From Paenibacillus spongiae (GTDB lineage: Bacteria > Bacillota > Bacilli > Paenibacillales > Paenibacillaceae), in the NCBI RefSeq assembly GCF_024734895.1, contig NZ_CP091430.1:4916501-4980500 (forward strand): 64,000 nucleotides of DNA, written 5' to 3'. The position numbers were made by a program, and so were the translations under genes. The stretch's first letter is position 1, and every line of letters starts with the position of its first letter. Shown here in pieces: positions 8,365-16,117 of this stretch. Under the pieces are notes generated by a model. That model ran no database searches. It worked only from the letters and a program-made list of their open reading frames with translations, and was not told the origin of the DNA.

Positions 8365-9640
8365 CTCCCTTCGTTTTATCGCCTAAACCTGCTTTAAGTG
8401 CTTGGTATTGGTCCATTTTATCCAAGCTGATATAGTTTAAGCTGACAAAATGCCGGTCGCCCATCTCTCCGATGTTGTCCCTTTCCTCCAACTCCCGCAC
8501 CTCGTTGATTGTATAAGCACCCATGGCGATCATTTCCTTATAGTAAGCTGCGCGGCTTGTACTATCGCCGCGAAGCTCTCCGGCCACGTTAAATTTGGTG
8601 TACAGGCGTCTGCGTTCGAGTTCGGTAAATAGCTTATAGTCGCATTCCTGCTCCCAGTTTGTAATGATCGGCTGCAGCGTGCTCTTCACATATTCGAGCG
8701 ATTGGTTTTCCATGTTTGAAAATTTCACATCGGTTAAACCAAGCTTGTATCCCGGTACCTTGTAAATCTTAGCGACTTCCGCGATTCCGAATTTGCTCGT
8801 TTCGATGAACTGCGCATCATTCAACGGCATGCCCAGGTTCTGATATTCCATGCCCGCATCCAATATTGCGATTCGATGCGCATTGTTTAGCCCGGAGTTT
8901 GCTTTCTGCCACTCGTCCCGCGCCTTATCCTTCGCTGGTTTATCCAATGTCCCATTGGGTATTTTAAGGATCCCCCGCGTTGCTGTCCCATTGGCGTAAA
9001 ATGCACCAATAAATTTACGCTGCGCCTGCTGCACGCCTAGTTCTTCCCGAATGACCGAAATCGGCGTAATGCCTTTTAATCCATTCTTGCTGATTCCTTT
9101 AAAGTGAAGAACATCCGTGTGCCGGATCTTCCGGACCTCACCGCTTGGGAGAGTTGTCACGTACCATACTTCCCCGGTCACGATGTCCACCTGAACATCT
9201 GTCTTTGACGGATCGAGCGGCCAGAGCGCTTTGGGCTGGCCATTGTTGATGCCGTTTAATTCCCATTCAATGTTTGCATACCCGTTTCCCCAGACCGTAA
9301 CATGCACCTGCATCAATTCTTTAAACGTATATGCACTCATATAGGGATTGGCTCGTACACCCAGCAGCCGGGAAACCGGATGCGCACTGTCTTTTTCAAT
9401 GCCGTTCCCTTTCCGCTTGAAGACTTGTATGGGCAGTTTGCCGATGTCGCCGCCTAATATGGAAGCACAAGTGTAAACGTTGCTATTTAGCAGCGCCTTG
9501 TCGCTTGTAATGCGCTCTCCGCTCGCTGTGGTCGATGCTCCGAACAGATCAAGCAGCCATTGCTTTGGATTCAATAACGAGTCGTTGTCCGAGCGCCATT
9601 CGCGCCATGAACGCCACTGCTGGAAGATGTTCAGTTTCAT
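8357..9640 (-). CDS. phage portal protein (HK97 family)
   Basis: A 427-residue portal of the HK97 type, forming the dodecameric DNA entry ring. Family signs are the N-terminal TASGERITSDKALLNSNVY stretch, HPVSRLLGVRANPYMSAYTF, and the central VLHFKGISKNGLKGITPIS motif, followed by the glycine-rich wing and the long C-terminal helix region. It sits between large terminase and prohead protease. The length is typical for the family. Confidence 0.93.
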   Translation of the reverse strand: MKLNIFQQWRSWREWRSDNDSLLNPKQWLLDLFGASTTASGERITSDKALLNSNVYTCASILGGDIGKLPIQVFKRKGNGIEKDSAHPVSRLLGVRANPYMSAYTFKELMQVHVTVWGNGYANIEWELNGINNGQPKALWPLDPSKTDVQVDIVTGEVWYVTTLPSGEVRKIRHTDVLHFKGISKNGLKGITPISVIREELGVQQAQRKFIGAFYANGTATRGILKIPNGTLDKPAKDKARDEWQKANSGLNNAHRIAILDAGMEYQNLGMPLNDAQFIETSKFGIAEVAKIYKVPGYKLGLTDVKFSNMENQSLEYVKSTLQPIITNWEQECDYKLFTELERRRLYTKFNVAGELRGDSTSRAAYYKEMIAMGAYTINEVRELEERDNIGEMGDRHFVSLNYISLDKMDQYQALKAGLGDKTKGGE

Positions 9641-9660
9641 CCTTTTTGTTCACCCCCTCC

Positions 9661-11451
9661 CTAAAAAGAGAAGTCTTCGTTCATGATGTGCGCGTTCAGA
9701 TCAATCCTGCCATCGCCTACCATCGCCCTGACCATCGCGTTAATTACGGCAGCAATCAAATCAATGCGCTGGCTATCGTCCTTGTGTTTCTTTGACAGTT
9801 TAATATTTCCGTTGTTGTCAACGACTTCGATCGCATTGGATAAGCACCAGGTAAGCAGCGGACTGCCGTCATGGACAATCAATCCTTTAAGTACTAGCTC
9901 CCTGAAATACTTAGTTGGTTCGGAAAGTGTCTGCACACCCTGCCGGATCTCCACACGCTCATACCCTTCAGCCTCAAGCTGCTGTGTGAAGTGAGTCGCG
10001 TTATACGGGTCATAGCAGACCTCTTTGGGAAACCAAAATTCATCCTGCTCCATTTTTTGCATGTGAGCCTTGATATAGCTGTAATCAACGACCGCGCCCG
10101 GCGTCAGTGTGCACCAACCTTCACCGGCCCACTGCTTATAAGGCACCCTGTCACTGTGTTCATGCTGTGTTGCTCTCTCTTCGGGCATAAACCCGTGAGC
10201 GGTAACGGCGTAGCGGCCATCCGGCAGCCTGAACACGTAGCCCAGCCCCGTTAAGTCTGTAGTCTTGGACAAATCCAGGCCATTCCAGACTTCAAAGCCG
10301 TGCACCAAATCGAAAAAAGCGTCCCGCGAAACAGCGAGCGCTTTCCATTGATCCATGATCCCGGACATGTATTTATTTTCTGAATCAGATTGCCAGCGGT
10401 TGACACGCTTGGTCAAAAACTCACGAATCTTGGCTGGATCGCCGGAATTATACGCCTCATCATGCTCTGCGCGAATTTGCTTCCGCAGCTCTTCGGCATA
10501 TTCATTGTCTTCCTGTAAAATTGGATTCGGTTTTGGCCATAGCGATTCGTCATGTGGGTCGTCGTCCTTCTCCAGTTCACGTATCATGCAAAAATACGTC
10601 TCGTTCATCGGAATATCACCGCGCATCATTTTACAGAGCACATCATATTCCCGTTTGCACGGACTGTTCTCCGCATCTTTCCCGGCCGTGCTGATAATTT
10701 GCATGAGCGATTGCAGCCGTTTGCCAAAACCCGAATAAGAGACATCAAGGATTTCAGACGTTGGATGAGCATGATACTCGTCAATAATGACTAGGCATGG
10801 CGCTCCGGAGTCCTTGTTCTTCGTATCCTTGGATAGTGGCCGGAGCCAACCTCCGCGCGTCTTGTGCTCGACATAGGTTTTTTTGATATTCAACCGCCGT
10901 CCGATGTCTGGACTATTCTCGCCCATCTTCGCCGCGTCCAACCATACACGCTTTGCCTGCTGTTTATCGACGGCAGCACATTCGACCTCCGGGCTGTCCT
11001 CATACCGTTTATTGGATGGATCCCCAGGCGGATAAATACAGTCGCCCATCATGCCATAGAGCGCCAGCCCGCTCATCTCGGTTGATTTTACATTCCCGCG
11101 TGCTCTCATATGGAACGCTTTGCGGAACCGCCGCTTACCCGATTCCATGTGGACCCAACCATAGACGCAACCCAGGTCAAACTTTTGGAATGGCAATAAC
11201 TCGATCAGCTCTCCGCTAAACGGTCCGCGCACATGACGGCAGCAGCGTTCAAACCAGTCAAAGACGCGATTGGCACGACTCTCATCGAAAACATAGGGGA
11301 AATCTGGCGTAGCCTGGCGATGCAGATCGTCCAGATGACGTTGACACGCAAGCTGCTCCATTTCGCAGCTCAGACGCATGCCTAAAACAATTTCAGCCGC
11401 GTACTGGTTGGTCGGATGGACACCTTCAAAATTAATTGAAGAGGTCTTCAT
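9661..11451 (-). CDS. phage terminase large subunit (Terminase_1 / HK97 type)
   Basis: The packaging motor and nuclease, about 596 residues. It shows the arginine-containing, degenerate Walker A region (MRARGNVKSTEMSG), a Walker B-type acidic block (CLVIIDEYHAH) and a C-terminal RNase-H-like nuclease beginning GLDLSKTTDLTG. The annotated start is the ATG at 11451 (MKTSSINFEG), which has a GAGGTGGATG ribosome site inside the end of the small-subunit gene; an upstream ATG at 11508 lacks one. It overlaps the small subunit by 20 bases, suggesting coupling. Confidence 0.94.
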   Translation of the reverse strand: MKTSSINFEGVHPTNQYAAEIVLGMRLSCEMEQLACQRHLDDLHRQATPDFPYVFDESRANRVFDWFERCCRHVRGPFSGELIELLPFQKFDLGCVYGWVHMESGKRRFRKAFHMRARGNVKSTEMSGLALYGMMGDCIYPPGDPSNKRYEDSPEVECAAVDKQQAKRVWLDAAKMGENSPDIGRRLNIKKTYVEHKTRGGWLRPLSKDTKNKDSGAPCLVIIDEYHAHPTSEILDVSYSGFGKRLQSLMQIISTAGKDAENSPCKREYDVLCKMMRGDIPMNETYFCMIRELEKDDDPHDESLWPKPNPILQEDNEYAEELRKQIRAEHDEAYNSGDPAKIREFLTKRVNRWQSDSENKYMSGIMDQWKALAVSRDAFFDLVHGFEVWNGLDLSKTTDLTGLGYVFRLPDGRYAVTAHGFMPEERATQHEHSDRVPYKQWAGEGWCTLTPGAVVDYSYIKAHMQKMEQDEFWFPKEVCYDPYNATHFTQQLEAEGYERVEIRQGVQTLSEPTKYFRELVLKGLIVHDGSPLLTWCLSNAIEVVDNNGNIKLSKKHKDDSQRIDLIAAVINAMVRAMVGDGRIDLNAHIMNEDFSF

Positions 11452-11917
11452 TCTCATCCACCTCACCATCAGCTTGACGCTTAGCCAACCTTGCCCTTGA
11501 TTCAGCATTAAGTCCTAGTTTATTGGAATAAGAAAGGGCTATGCCCGCATAGCGCTGCGACATTTGGACGTATGCATTCGGGACCTTTACCCCGGACCGG
11601 TTAATCTCGGTGTAACCATGTTCATCAATAAGCCGGTTAGCTTCTTGCACCTTTGACACTGCATCACAATAGATGCCAAGCACATCTTCATCCACTTTAT
11701 CCAACACGCCGAACTCTTCCATATCTTTTACGGTTTTTCTCCAGATTTTCCGAGCTGAATCATCCAACCAATCTGGTATTTTGAGTTTTAACCGTTTTTT
11801 TCGTTCAAACTTTTTAGCAGCTTCCGCCCTGGATTCCACTTCTTGCTTTGTCCAGTTCTTACCGCCGCCTTTTTTACCGATGCGCATATGATTAAAATTT
11901 ACGACTGGGTTTCCCAT
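11432..11917 (-). CDS. phage terminase small subunit (P27 family)
   Basis: A protein of 161 residues that recognises the packaging site. It matches the P27-type small terminase: a basic N-terminus, then PDWLDDSARKIWRKTV, E-F-G-V-L-D-K-V-D, YCDAVSKVQEANRLI, and a C-terminal NPY-type helical region with SNKLGLNAESRARL. The ATG at 11917 is preferred because an AAGGAGG box lies 6 bases before it. It is the first gene of the packaging and structural block after a GC-rich spacer. Confidence 0.9.
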   Translation of the reverse strand: MGNPVVNFNHMRIGKKGGGKNWTKQEVESRAEAAKKFERKKRLKLKIPDWLDDSARKIWRKTVKDMEEFGVLDKVDEDVLGIYCDAVSKVQEANRLIDEHGYTEINRSGVKVPNAYVQMSQRYAGIALSYSNKLGLNAESRARLAKRQADGEVDENEDLFN

Positions 11918-12034
11918 TTCCAACCTCCTTCCGTACCCAATTTCACCACGGGGACTTTTTTTTGCATTTGAGGGGCACGCGGTCTACATGGGGCCGCTTT
12001 TATTTTTCCGACCCCCGGGGGGCCCCTCATGATT
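11918..12034. other. GC-rich spacer before small terminase, candidate cos/packaging site
   Basis: No gene is seen here. The stretch contains an inverted repeat TGAGGGGC (11969-11976) / GCCCCTCA (12021-12028) enclosing a nearly self-complementary CCCCCGGGGG core. In cos-type phages with HK97-type terminase, cohesive ends are GC-rich and lie just upstream of the small terminase gene, and an HNH nuclease such as the one at 13.7-14.1 kb is often required. The assignment is inferred from location and composition. Confidence 0.35.
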
Positions 12035-12271
12035 TCACATTCTACGAGACTTTCTTAATTCTTGCTCTTCTAGGCTTTTACTTGTAGTTATGTCGTCCTT
12101 TAATATTTGAATATCCATTTCGATCAACTTCTTTAAATCATCGACTGTAGCTATCTTTATCCGTCCTTCTTGAAAGTCTTTAATCCACTTTGCAATGCCA
12201 GCCTGAACAATCGATCGATACTTTGTTTTAGTTCTATCGAGTTCATTGATTATCTCGTTAGTTTTTTTCAT
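12035..12271 (-). CDS. small phage protein of unknown function
   Basis: A 78-residue, highly charged, mostly helical protein (MKKTNEIINELDRTKTKYRS). The ATG at 12271 is chosen because GAGGTGA lies 7 bases before it. It has no Cys pairs, signal peptide or membrane segment. It lies between the methyltransferase and the packaging genes. I do not recognise the family; a DNA- or protein-binding accessory role is possible but not shown. Confidence 0.6.
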   Translation of the reverse strand: MKKTNEIINELDRTKTKYRSIVQAGIAKWIKDFQEGRIKIATVDDLKKLIEMDIQILKDDITTSKSLEEQELRKSRRM

Positions 12272-12307
12272 TGTGGTCACCTCTGGCTATCCTGTATTAT
12301 GGATATA

Positions 12308-12403
12308 GAGATAGTGGCTCAGTAACAACCGTGGCCACGGCTATCCACTATCTTAGCCAGGGAGACCTGGGCGGGGGAGAGCGTTGGTGCGCTCTCCTTT
12401 TTT
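12308..12403 (+). ncRNA. candidate structured phage small RNA with intrinsic terminator
   Basis: A plus-strand segment in a gap between minus-strand genes. A possible promoter is TTGTGG (12271-12276), 18 bases, then TATTAT (12295-12300). The predicted transcript begins at a 9-bp stem AGATAGTGG (12309-12317) / CCACTATCT (12345-12353) that encloses the palindrome CCGTGGCCACGG (12329-12340). It ends in a strong terminator, GGAGAGCG (12376-12383) / CGCTCTCC (12390-12397), plus six T. Only the plus strand has the T-tract. Alternative pairings (GTGGC/GCCAC, GGCTA/TAGCC) also exist. I recognise no known RNA family. Confidence 0.4.
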
Positions 12404-13694
12404 ATACTACGAGCTCATCACTTGAAAGAAGATTAGGTTCTGTTCCTGTTGACTCTCTAAAGCGTTTTAATATGACATCGCAGAATATAGGGTCAAGTTC
12501 CATAGTGAAACAAGTCCTCCCCATCTGCTCACAGGTCATTAGTGTAGAACCACTGCCACCAAACAAATCAACCACTATATCCCCTCCTTTGCTGCTGTTA
12601 CCAATCGGTATTGCAAGCAAATCAAGCGGCTTCTGAGTCGGGTGTACATATTTGTTAACATCACCGCGCGATACTTCCCACACAGTTTCAGGTGATGGAT
12701 CTTCTATCGGAAGTCCTGCCCGCCAAATGGTTGTTTGTTTTCGATCACCGTACCAAGCTGGTGATTTTCCTTTCAGGTGTCCATAAAACACAGGCTCATG
12801 CTTGAATTTATACTGAGCAAAACCAAATGATGACGCGTTCTTAACCCATACACACTGCGTTCTAACGCGTATACCAAAAGCATTCATCGCGTTTTCAAAA
12901 GCCCTTTGGTACGAGGATGCGTGAAAAACATATATTGCTGCCTTAGGGTCCATTATGGATGCGTAATTAGAAAAGACCATACACAGGAAGTTGTCAAATT
13001 CATTGGCTGTCATGTTATCATTCATAATGCTGCCTCGTCCGTCCTCCTGCAATCGAGCTGAATCGCTTTCGAAAGCTACGTTGTAAGGTGGGTCAGTAAC
13101 AACAAGACTTGCCTTATTACTGCCTAAAAGGCGCTGAACATCATTTATTGAGGTTGAGTCCCCGCACATCAGAATGTGCCTCCCAAGCGCCCAGACATCA
13201 CCCCTTTTAGTAATTGGTTCACGGATGGTATCCAGAGCCTTGTTAACATCAAAACCATCATCCTCGACCAACACGGGAACTGATATATCGTTGGGTAATT
13301 CCTCAATAATCCTATTTAGCTCATCAACAGAATAACCCGTATGATTAGATAGATCATCGATATGAAAATGCAGTGATAACTCTGTTACAAGGGAGGCAAG
13401 TAATTCCTCATCTGTCTTCCCCCGAAGGTGGGAAAGGCTGATATTTAGCAGTTTAGCTTCTTCTTCAGATGATTGAACAATAACACATATCATTTCTTCT
13501 ATTCCTGCTATTTGCGCGGCCTTCCAACGTTTTTCGCCTTTGATGATTGTTAAGTCACTGCGGACTAAAATAGGCTGCAGTACGCCGTACCTCCGAATGC
13601 TTTCCACAAGAGAATGAAAAATATGATCCTCCATTGTGTTCGGGTTCCATTCATTAGGCTTTAAATCACCATGACGTATTTTTTCAATTTTCAT
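12402..13694 (-). CDS. ParB-domain DNA methyltransferase (N4-cytosine / N6-adenine type)
   Basis: A 430-residue fusion. Residues about 1-90 form a ParB/sulfiredoxin-like domain (DLKPNEWNPNTMEDH, then VRSDLTIIKGEKRWKA). The rest is a DNA methylase with the catalytic VVTDPPYNVAF motif and the SAM-binding VVDLFGGSGSTL motif near the C-terminus; this order (DPPY before FxGxG) fits the beta group. The ATG at 13694 (MKIEKI) overlaps the HNH gene end by 11 bases and has a GGGGGA ribosome site. No partner restriction nuclease is visible. It probably methylates phage DNA to evade host restriction or mark packaging sites. Confidence 0.88.
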   Translation of the reverse strand: MKIEKIRHGDLKPNEWNPNTMEDHIFHSLVESIRRYGVLQPILVRSDLTIIKGEKRWKAAQIAGIEEMICVIVQSSEEEAKLLNISLSHLRGKTDEELLASLVTELSLHFHIDDLSNHTGYSVDELNRIIEELPNDISVPVLVEDDGFDVNKALDTIREPITKRGDVWALGRHILMCGDSTSINDVQRLLGSNKASLVVTDPPYNVAFESDSARLQEDGRGSIMNDNMTANEFDNFLCMVFSNYASIMDPKAAIYVFHASSYQRAFENAMNAFGIRVRTQCVWVKNASSFGFAQYKFKHEPVFYGHLKGKSPAWYGDRKQTTIWRAGLPIEDPSPETVWEVSRGDVNKYVHPTQKPLDLLAIPIGNSSKGGDIVVDLFGGSGSTLMTCEQMGRTCFTMELDPIFCDVILKRFRESTGTEPNLLSSDELVV

Positions 13695-14097
13695 TTCCAA
13701 ATCCCCCGTCATATCTCGCTGTTTTTTTATCATGATGTGATTTGCACAATGGTTGCCAGTTGTTTCTATCCCAGAACAATACTTTATTTCCCTTATGCGG
13801 TTTGATATGGTCAATTACTGTCGCAGCGTTAACCCGGACCTCTTTCATGCAATAAATGCATAGTGGATGCTCACGCAAGTAGCTTTCACGCGCCAGCCGC
13901 CAACGATGACCATAGCCGCGCTGTGCTGCTGATCCACGTTCTCGGTCAGATCTCTGCCACTCAAGCTTGGCATGTTCCTCACAATACCGACTCCTTGTCA
14001 GCTCACTGCATCCGACCTTACTACATGGCTTTTTGGGAAGTAGCTGCAAATAAATCACCTGCTTAATAGTTAACATAAAGTGCGATTTGAATTTCAC
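13684..14097 (-). CDS. HNH endonuclease
   Basis: An HNH nuclease of up to 137 residues. It has zinc-binding Cys pairs (CSKVGC, YCEEH, CIYC) and the catalytic core VIDHIKPHKGN...NWQPLCKSHHDKKT. HNH proteins of this size next to terminase genes cooperate with terminase in cos cleavage in several Gram-positive phages. The start is uncertain: an ATG at 14097, an ATG at 14076, and a TTG at 14049 preceded by AGGTGA are all possible; the last gives an N-terminus (LQLLPKKPCSKVGC) most like the family. Confidence 0.88.
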   Translation of the reverse strand: MKFKSHFMLTIKQVIYLQLLPKKPCSKVGCSELTRSRYCEEHAKLEWQRSDRERGSAAQRGYGHRWRLARESYLREHPLCIYCMKEVRVNAATVIDHIKPHKGNKVLFWDRNNWQPLCKSHHDKKTARYDGGFGNEN

Positions 14098-14205
14098 ATA
14101 ACGTACATTGTGTTAAACTCACCCTGCTTTTGAATGCCCTGTAAATACTGGGGTAGAACCGGTATATGCAAATGAATTACACCTATCCTTCATATGTGTA
14201 ACTGA

Positions 14206-14754
14206 CTATGCGCGATGACGTTTAAGGGCCGTATCCAGCGTGTCCTGAGCCATGCCAATATAACGTAATGTGATCTGCGGGGAGGCGTGATTTAAATAAT
14301 TCATCAACAGGCCAATGTCCTTGTTTGTTGTGACATTGTAAAAAATATACCCAAACGTCTTCCGCAATGTATGGCATCCCATTTCAGACAATCCGAATTC
14401 GTCTCCGATGTCTCGCATGATTTTGTACGCCATCTCTCGGCTAATCGGACGATTGACACCTTCGCGACTTTTAATAAGATACTCATGCGGCGACTTGCCT
14501 TTAACGAACTCCTGCAGCGCTCTCTTTAATTCATCCGTTATCAGCGCTCGCTTCTCTTTTCGCGTTTTCTTCTCGCGAATTGAGATGTGGGACCCTAATA
14601 CATCCCGTACCCTTAACCGTAAAATATCGCTTATTCGAAAACCTGTATTGATACCGATGAGGAACATAATATAGTTTCTTGAATTCGTTTGTTTTAAATG
14701 GTTCTTAATGTCGGCCAAAACTTCTTGATCTCGGATTGGCTGTACAGTGTTCAA
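14206..14754 (-). CDS. tyrosine recombinase-like phage protein
   Basis: A compact tyrosine recombinase of about 182 residues, mostly catalytic domain. Visible motifs are the first catalytic Arg region (GINTGFRISDILRLR), HTLRKTF (H-x-x-R), LNHASPQITLRYIGM (His and the catalytic Tyr). A TTG start at 14754 is proposed because it overlaps the upstream gene's TGA and follows GGGGTGA; an ATG at 14796 lacks a good site. Such short recombinases are common before terminase genes in Bacillota prophages and differ from the integrase at 25-26.3 kb. It could act in resolution or regulation; the target is unknown. Confidence 0.82.
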   Translation of the reverse strand: MNTVQPIRDQEVLADIKNHLKQTNSRNYIMFLIGINTGFRISDILRLRVRDVLGSHISIREKKTRKEKRALITDELKRALQEFVKGKSPHEYLIKSREGVNRPISREMAYKIMRDIGDEFGLSEMGCHTLRKTFGYIFYNVTTNKDIGLLMNYLNHASPQITLRYIGMAQDTLDTALKRHRA

Positions 14755-14918
14755 ACAATCACCCCATCTCGAGGTAACCACTCTTCCTTGACGCATCTAT
14801 CTTTTGGACAAAATTGCTTCGGCGCTTCCCACCGACCCCATATGCAGCCGCGGCACTTGGCCGGCTGCTGCCGCTTAATTTGTTCGATATCCTGAGCTTT
14901 ACGACGATAATATCGCAT
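14751..14918 (-). CDS. small zinc-ribbon-like phage protein
   Basis: A 55-residue basic protein starting MRYYRRKAQDIEQIKRQQ, with four Cys arranged CxxC (KCRGC) and, after about 11 residues, C...C (FCPKDRC), which could bind one zinc. An AAAGGAGG ribosome site lies 10 bases before the ATG. Its stop overlaps the recombinase TTG start. Similar Cys4 mini-proteins occur in many Bacillota prophages without a known role. It was found by reading the sequence between larger genes. Confidence 0.65.
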   Translation of the reverse strand: MRYYRRKAQDIEQIKRQQPAKCRGCIWGRWEAPKQFCPKDRCVKEEWLPRDGVIV

Positions 14919-14940
14919 CCGGCCACTGCCTCCTTTCCAT

Positions 14941-14963
14941 AAAAAAAGAGCCGAATGGTCGGC
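14941..14963 (-). terminator. intrinsic terminator, minus strand
   Basis: On the minus strand GCCGA, CCAT, TCGGC forms a short stem followed by seven T. It lies between the cargo/hairpin region and the zinc-ribbon gene, so it would stop leftward transcripts before the late block. Confidence 0.5.
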
Positions 14964-14979
14964 CCAAAAAATTATCTAC

Positions 14980-15018
14980 TTTGCAAGTAGACACGAAAAA
15001 GTCATGTCCACTTGCAAA
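14980..15018. promoter_or_regulatory. 13-bp inverted repeat, possible regulator or recombinase site
   Basis: TTTGCAAGTAGAC (14980-14992) and GTCCACTTGCAAA (15006-15018) are inverted copies matching at 12 of 13 positions with a 13-base spacer. The first copy also contains the small palindrome CTACTT-TGC-AAGTAG. It lies upstream of the zinc-ribbon and recombinase genes and could bind a dimeric late regulator or the recombinase. Confidence 0.4.
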
Positions 15019-15077
15019 ATAATAAAGGGGTTTTGAACCCCGCCTCATCTTCACACGCTTGGCAACTAGTGCCTAAG

Positions 15078-15170
15078 GTCGAATGACCCACCGCATGACC
15101 GAGTCCTACGATTGATAAGGGTACAGTAGGATTCACCCGAGCTTGTTAGCTCCATGAATCTACTGTACCC
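15078..15170. repeat. long imperfect hairpin cluster
   Basis: GGGTACAGTAGGATTCA (15119-15135) and TGAATCTACTGTACCC (15155-15170) are inverted copies with a single-base bulge, and an inner GAGC/GCTC pair extends the stem. A small hairpin GGTC-GAAT-GACC (15078-15089) lies beside it. No T-tract follows, so it is not a standard terminator. No convincing gene covers the region 15,020-15,369. Confidence 0.55.
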
Positions 15171-15369
15171 CTCGGATGTAGACAGGTATTGGACCGCACT
15201 GAGACATGAATTGGACAATTCCCCAACAAAATAATCTGATGATGTGGCACTAAGCTGATGGCAAGTTTTCTTAATAGATGAATATGCATTTAAATTTACT
15301 TTATTGTAATAAATTCCGATTTTCACTCCATACTAAGGTTACATTTAGAAAACGAACTGGAGGATATAG

Positions 15370-15852
15370 ATGAATCAGAAAATAACTTGTTTTTTTCTCA
15401 TGATACTGTGCTTATCAGTTAGTTCAGTAAACAATGTAGAAGCTCAATCACGAAAAATTCCAGATCCATATATTAAAAAAACTGAACAATGGTCGGTTCA
15501 GATTGATGACCCCATTTTTAACAAACAGGGTATGGCAAAACCTAAGCCTGGTATTGCTAATATGTATAGCGTAGTAATAAAAAATACTGGAGAAACACTT
15601 CACAATGTAATTATTGAGGGCTATAGAAACGATCCGGAATCTCCTACAAAATTCGGATTATTTTCAACCGCTATTGGAAAAGTTGCTTCAGGTGTAGAAG
15701 CATTTTCGCATTCCAACCTCCCTGTATCTATAAGAGCAAATAATATTGAGATAGTTATATCATGGCAGGATAACCCAAAAGCAATTAAAGGGCAAACTAT
15801 AGAGGGAAGAAAGTATAAGCAAACCTTTACCTTCGCAGTTAATCAGAACTAA
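15370..15852 (+). CDS. secreted protein of unknown function (phage cargo)
   Basis: A 160-residue protein with a Sec signal peptide (MNQKITCFFLMILCLSVSS), cleavage probably after VEA near residue 25. The mature part is rich in strand patterns (YSVVIKNTGETLHNVIIEGY; IEIVISWQDNPKAIKG) like an extracellular beta-sandwich domain. A GGAGGATATAG ribosome site precedes the ATG. It is plus-strand, against all neighbouring phage genes, and visibly AT-richer, as expected for a lysogenic cargo gene. Function unknown; membrane- or envelope-facing location is inferred from the signal peptide. Confidence 0.8.
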   Translation: MNQKITCFFLMILCLSVSSVNNVEAQSRKIPDPYIKKTEQWSVQIDDPIFNKQGMAKPKPGIANMYSVVIKNTGETLHNVIIEGYRNDPESPTKFGLFSTAIGKVASGVEAFSHSNLPVSIRANNIEIVISWQDNPKAIKGQTIEGRKYKQTFTFAVNQN

Positions 15853-15927
15853 AAGATTTTCCTGGTTTTAAAGATACCTAATTTCCCCACTAAAGGGCAT
15901 GAGAACTTAATAAACAATTAGAAAGGT

Positions 15928-15951
15928 AGCCGGGCGATCGGCTGTCTTTTT
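15928..15951 (+). terminator. weak intrinsic terminator after the secreted-protein gene
   Basis: AGCCG (15928-15932), a six-base loop, CGGCT (15939-15943), then a T-rich tract. It separates the two cargo genes. The rest of 15,853-16,117 holds only the ribosome site of the peptidase gene. Confidence 0.45.
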
Positions 15952-16117
15952 CTCAACTAACGGGCAGTTTAGCGCAACTAACAAGCTCCGACGGGCAAGT
16001 GTGGTGAGCACTCATTAGTTACAATCCTTTCTCAAAAAATTTCATTGAAAAGAGGAAATACTTTACTGGTGGAGAATATATGTTCCTGTTGATGGAAAAT
16101 GTAATGGGAGGTAAATA

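Noticed and set aside
15066-15326. 86-codon minus-strand frame in the hairpin region
   Set aside because: GTG start with its ribosome box directly against it, low-complexity Ser-rich product, and it runs through a 16-bp hairpin. Not supported as a gene.
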